Source: Candidatus Saccharimonadota bacterium (lineage in GTDB: Bacteria > Patescibacteriota > Saccharimonadia > Saccharimonadales > Saccharimonadaceae). Taken from it: a DNA stretch of 64,000 nt. The stretch is from contig JAFWLT010000005.1 in the NCBI GenBank assembly GCA_017510925.1, forward strand, positions 43,167 to 107,166, in the 5' to 3' direction. Numbering within the stretch: the first letter of the stretch is position 1; each line of letters opens with the position of its first letter. This document shows, piece after piece, positions 62,371-64,000 of the stretch. A program made the translations under genes and the position numbers. Below the pieces are notes generated by a model. It was not told where the DNA came from, searched no databases, and worked only from the letters and a program-made list of their open reading frames with translations.

Positions 62371-64000
62371 TTATTTGGCGATGCAACGGATTTGGAACCC
62401 GAAGTGTCGGCTACCATTTTCGAAAGAAGCTAGTTGGTTACCTGCTAAATAGGCGCGGAGATAATAGCGCATAGAATTATTGTATGCAGTAGTGGTCCAC
62501 CAAAAGCCATACGCAGCATTATATGTCATTGTGCCACTAGAATAGTACCCGTCGTAAGCTGGTACAAATGTAGACAGTTGCCCTGCTATGGCTTGAGTCT
62601 GAGTATATGATGGAAGACCCCAGCCCTTAGGACAAACACTTTCAGTAGACTCAGTTGTGTTTGTTGCATTGGCAGCATTCATAACGGTACCTACTGTAGC
62701 AGCAGCATAATTATACCAAACCCCCAACGTGCCACTAGTTGTATCTTTCGAATGCATACAAGGTGTGGTATAGCCGGCACCGGTAGGGTTAGACGGGTAT
62801 GTGCCATAACAATTACTACTGCCGTAAGTTGCTAGGTCGTAAACATTTTCCAAGACTCTATCCGTAGTGACATCAGAGTCAACCGAGTGTAGCTCCAACC
62901 TAGTAGTGTTTGGATTGTTCTCATTTATACCAAATCTAAGATCGTCAATCATCCAAAGATTTCCACCCATTTTTTTAACTGTATATGACTGACCGTCGCG
63001 AGAATCGGTAAGTGTCTTAGTGGTGCCGTCGACAGTATTTGCTACAATTTGTTTATTAATATCTTGCATATTCACGACACTGGCATCACTGAGACTACGA
63101 TTATCGTCTCTGATACAACGGATAAATTCACCTGTGGCTCTACCAACTTGTGTAATTCTCATCGTATTATTGTTGCTATTGTATTGTACTTCATAACGGT
63201 TTTGAGCTGCGCTAGCAGTTGATGATGGCCAAAAACCATAATCTGGATAATTATATGTATTATTGTACCAATACCCGCCAACAGACGGATTGAACTCGGT
63301 GGCATAATCTACTAATACAGACTGTTCTGATGTTGTTGGAATTCTCCAACCGGCTGGGCAAAGGCTCTGTGTCGCTTCATTGGTATTTGATGATCCTGTA
63401 ACACTCATCGCACTTAACGCTGCATAATTGTACCATACGCCAGTAGTAGTGTCACCACTGTCGTAGAGCATTGCATCGGTAAAAGATGGGCTTGTCCTGA
63501 TATCTGTATATGTAATATTAAGTTGGTTAGTTGGCGTATATACAGTATCTACGTTCGATGTAGTGGAATCTAAAGTCATAGTGCCAGCTGGATCACCGGT
63601 CTTACCAACAAATCTGAGGTTTTGTGTCATCCAACAATCACCATTAATCCAACGAACAGTATAATCGTTGCCATCACGTTTATCTACTACGGTATAGTCA
63701 CTAGCAGAGGCAAGAGTCCTACACATAGTAGGGGTGAAATCTTGTATATAGTCCACCAATGGATGCGCCACAATATTAAAGTTAAGTGTAGTAGAATAGG
63801 AACCTGATGGTTGAAGGTAGTCAATTTTTGCAGCAAGGGAAAGTTCGGCTTCGTCGTGGTTTACAGCTGTATCACTTTCCATTAAGGTGTTACCAGAAAC
63901 AAATGGTACGTAACCACTGGTGATAGTGGATGGAATTGATGTATTGGAGTTTATTTTGTAGCCCCATTTATCTGCTGTAAAGGAGGATTGAGTATAAGTA
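62371..64000 (-). CDS. FISUMP-domain surface protein (paralog C), 5' end outside window
   Basis: The minus-strand frame stays open to the window edge, so the signal peptide and start are missing; the methionine at 63882 is internal. The visible 543 residues begin in the shared N-terminal domain (YTQSSFTADKWGYK as in paralog A) and continue through module 1 (like A module 1, with KTGDPAGTMTLDSTTSN resembling D) and module 2, ending GFQIRCIAK. At DNA level the N-terminal block is a mosaic of A-like and B-like sequence. Probably secreted, as its paralogs are. Confidence 0.8.
   Translation of the reverse strand, partial: TYTQSSFTADKWGYKINSNTSIPSTITSGYVPFVSGNTLMESDTAVNHDEAELSLAAKIDYLQPSGSYSTTLNFNIVAHPLVDYIQDFTPTMCRTLASASDYTVVDKRDGNDYTVRWINGDCWMTQNLRFVGKTGDPAGTMTLDSTTSNVDTVYTPTNQLNITYTDIRTSPSFTDAMLYDSGDTTTGVWYNYAALSAMSVTGSSNTNEATQSLCPAGWRIPTTSEQSVLVDYATEFNPSVGGYWYNNTYNYPDYGFWPSSTASAAQNRYEVQYNSNNNTMRITQVGRATGEFIRCIRDDNRSLSDASVVNMQDINKQIVANTVDGTTKTLTDSRDGQSYTVKKMGGNLWMIDDLRFGINENNPNTTRLELHSVDSDVTTDRVLENVYDLATYGSSNCYGTYPSNPTGAGYTTPCMHSKDTTSGTLGVWYNYAAATVGTVMNAANATNTTESTESVCPKGWGLPSYTQTQAIAGQLSTFVPAYDGYYSSGTMTYNAAYGFWWTTTAYNNSMRYYLRAYLAGNQLASFENGSRHFGFQIRCIAK
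63813..64000 (-). repeat. N-terminal coding block (copy C), partial
   Basis: The part near 63813-63880 matches copy B (for example TTTTTGCAGCAAGGGAAAG), while the part near 63979-64000 (AAAGGAGGATTGAGTATAAG) matches copy A exactly. It continues past the window. Confidence 0.75.

Noticed and set aside
62371..62530. FISUMP C-terminal tips as targets of a diversity-generating retroelement
   Set aside because: Target genes changed by adenine mutagenesis should keep identical non-A bases and show variation at AAY-type codons. Here third positions and many non-adenine sites vary, and no reverse transcriptase or template repeat is in the window. Duplication and recombination explain the pattern better. 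A retroelement elsewhere in the genome cannot be fully excluded.

Overview
The window looks like part of a reduced genome from the Candidate Phyla Radiation, most likely a Saccharibacteria (TM7) relative. The evidence is gene content and style, not a marker-gene alignment. Genes are AT-rich and tightly packed with many overlaps. Several universal proteins are pared down: DnaX and RecR lack zinc fingers, and AlaS lacks its C-terminal domain. TGA acts as stop, so recoding of the Gracilibacteria/SR1 kind is not indicated. About twenty genes have a TATAAT box only 6-9 nt before the start codon, so leaderless transcription appears to be the default for first genes. Genes inside operons carry Shine-Dalgarno sites instead.

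Layout. 1-13 kb: cell-surface and envelope genes (CapA-like, CAP-domain, serine hydrolase plus MacB-like ABC transporter), a GGDEF protein, a HNH-repeat protein, tRNA-Gln, an acyltransferase and an alpha-glucan phosphorylase. 13-18 kb: two large FISUMP-type surface proteins. 18-22 kb: secE-nusG, rplK (inverted), rplA, an L10 leader, and rplJ-rplL. 22-30 kb: a class V aminotransferase, a thioredoxin-like membrane protein, then dnaX-dnaB-(membrane protein)-ybaB-recR. 30-36 kb: acyl-CoA ligase, CdsA, PgsA, a YqeG-type phosphatase, a DHH phosphoesterase, a hydrolase and CysS. 36-41 kb: a third FISUMP protein and queH-queA-tgt. 41-48 kb: PerM-like and flippase-like membrane proteins, a VanY-type peptidase and a heterodimeric ABC exporter. 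48-52 kb: tmk, tdk, ung, dCMP deaminase, and a secreted cutinase-vWA fusion. 52-64 kb: typA, tatD, small hypotheticals, a fourth FISUMP protein, iscS-mnmA, a Cys/Lys-rich small protein, alaS, and a fifth FISUMP protein cut by the window end.

The most striking content is the dispersed family of five minus-strand FISUMP surface proteins. They share leaderless promoters, a common start and a signal peptide. An N-terminal beta-type domain is nearly identical in three members and is followed by two shuffled FISUMP modules with variable tips. Two members carry simple repeats inside the signal-peptide codons: a (TA)11 tract and a nine-G tract. A change of one repeat unit in either would hit a stop codon at once. 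Together these features suggest a phase-variable, recombining surface repertoire, plausibly for attachment to or interaction with a host cell. That role is inferred.

Other gene sets fit scavenging: phospholipid head-group synthesis from acquired acyl chains, the last three queuosine steps from imported preQ1, and pyrimidine salvage. I see no insertion sequence, integrase, prophage or CRISPR array.
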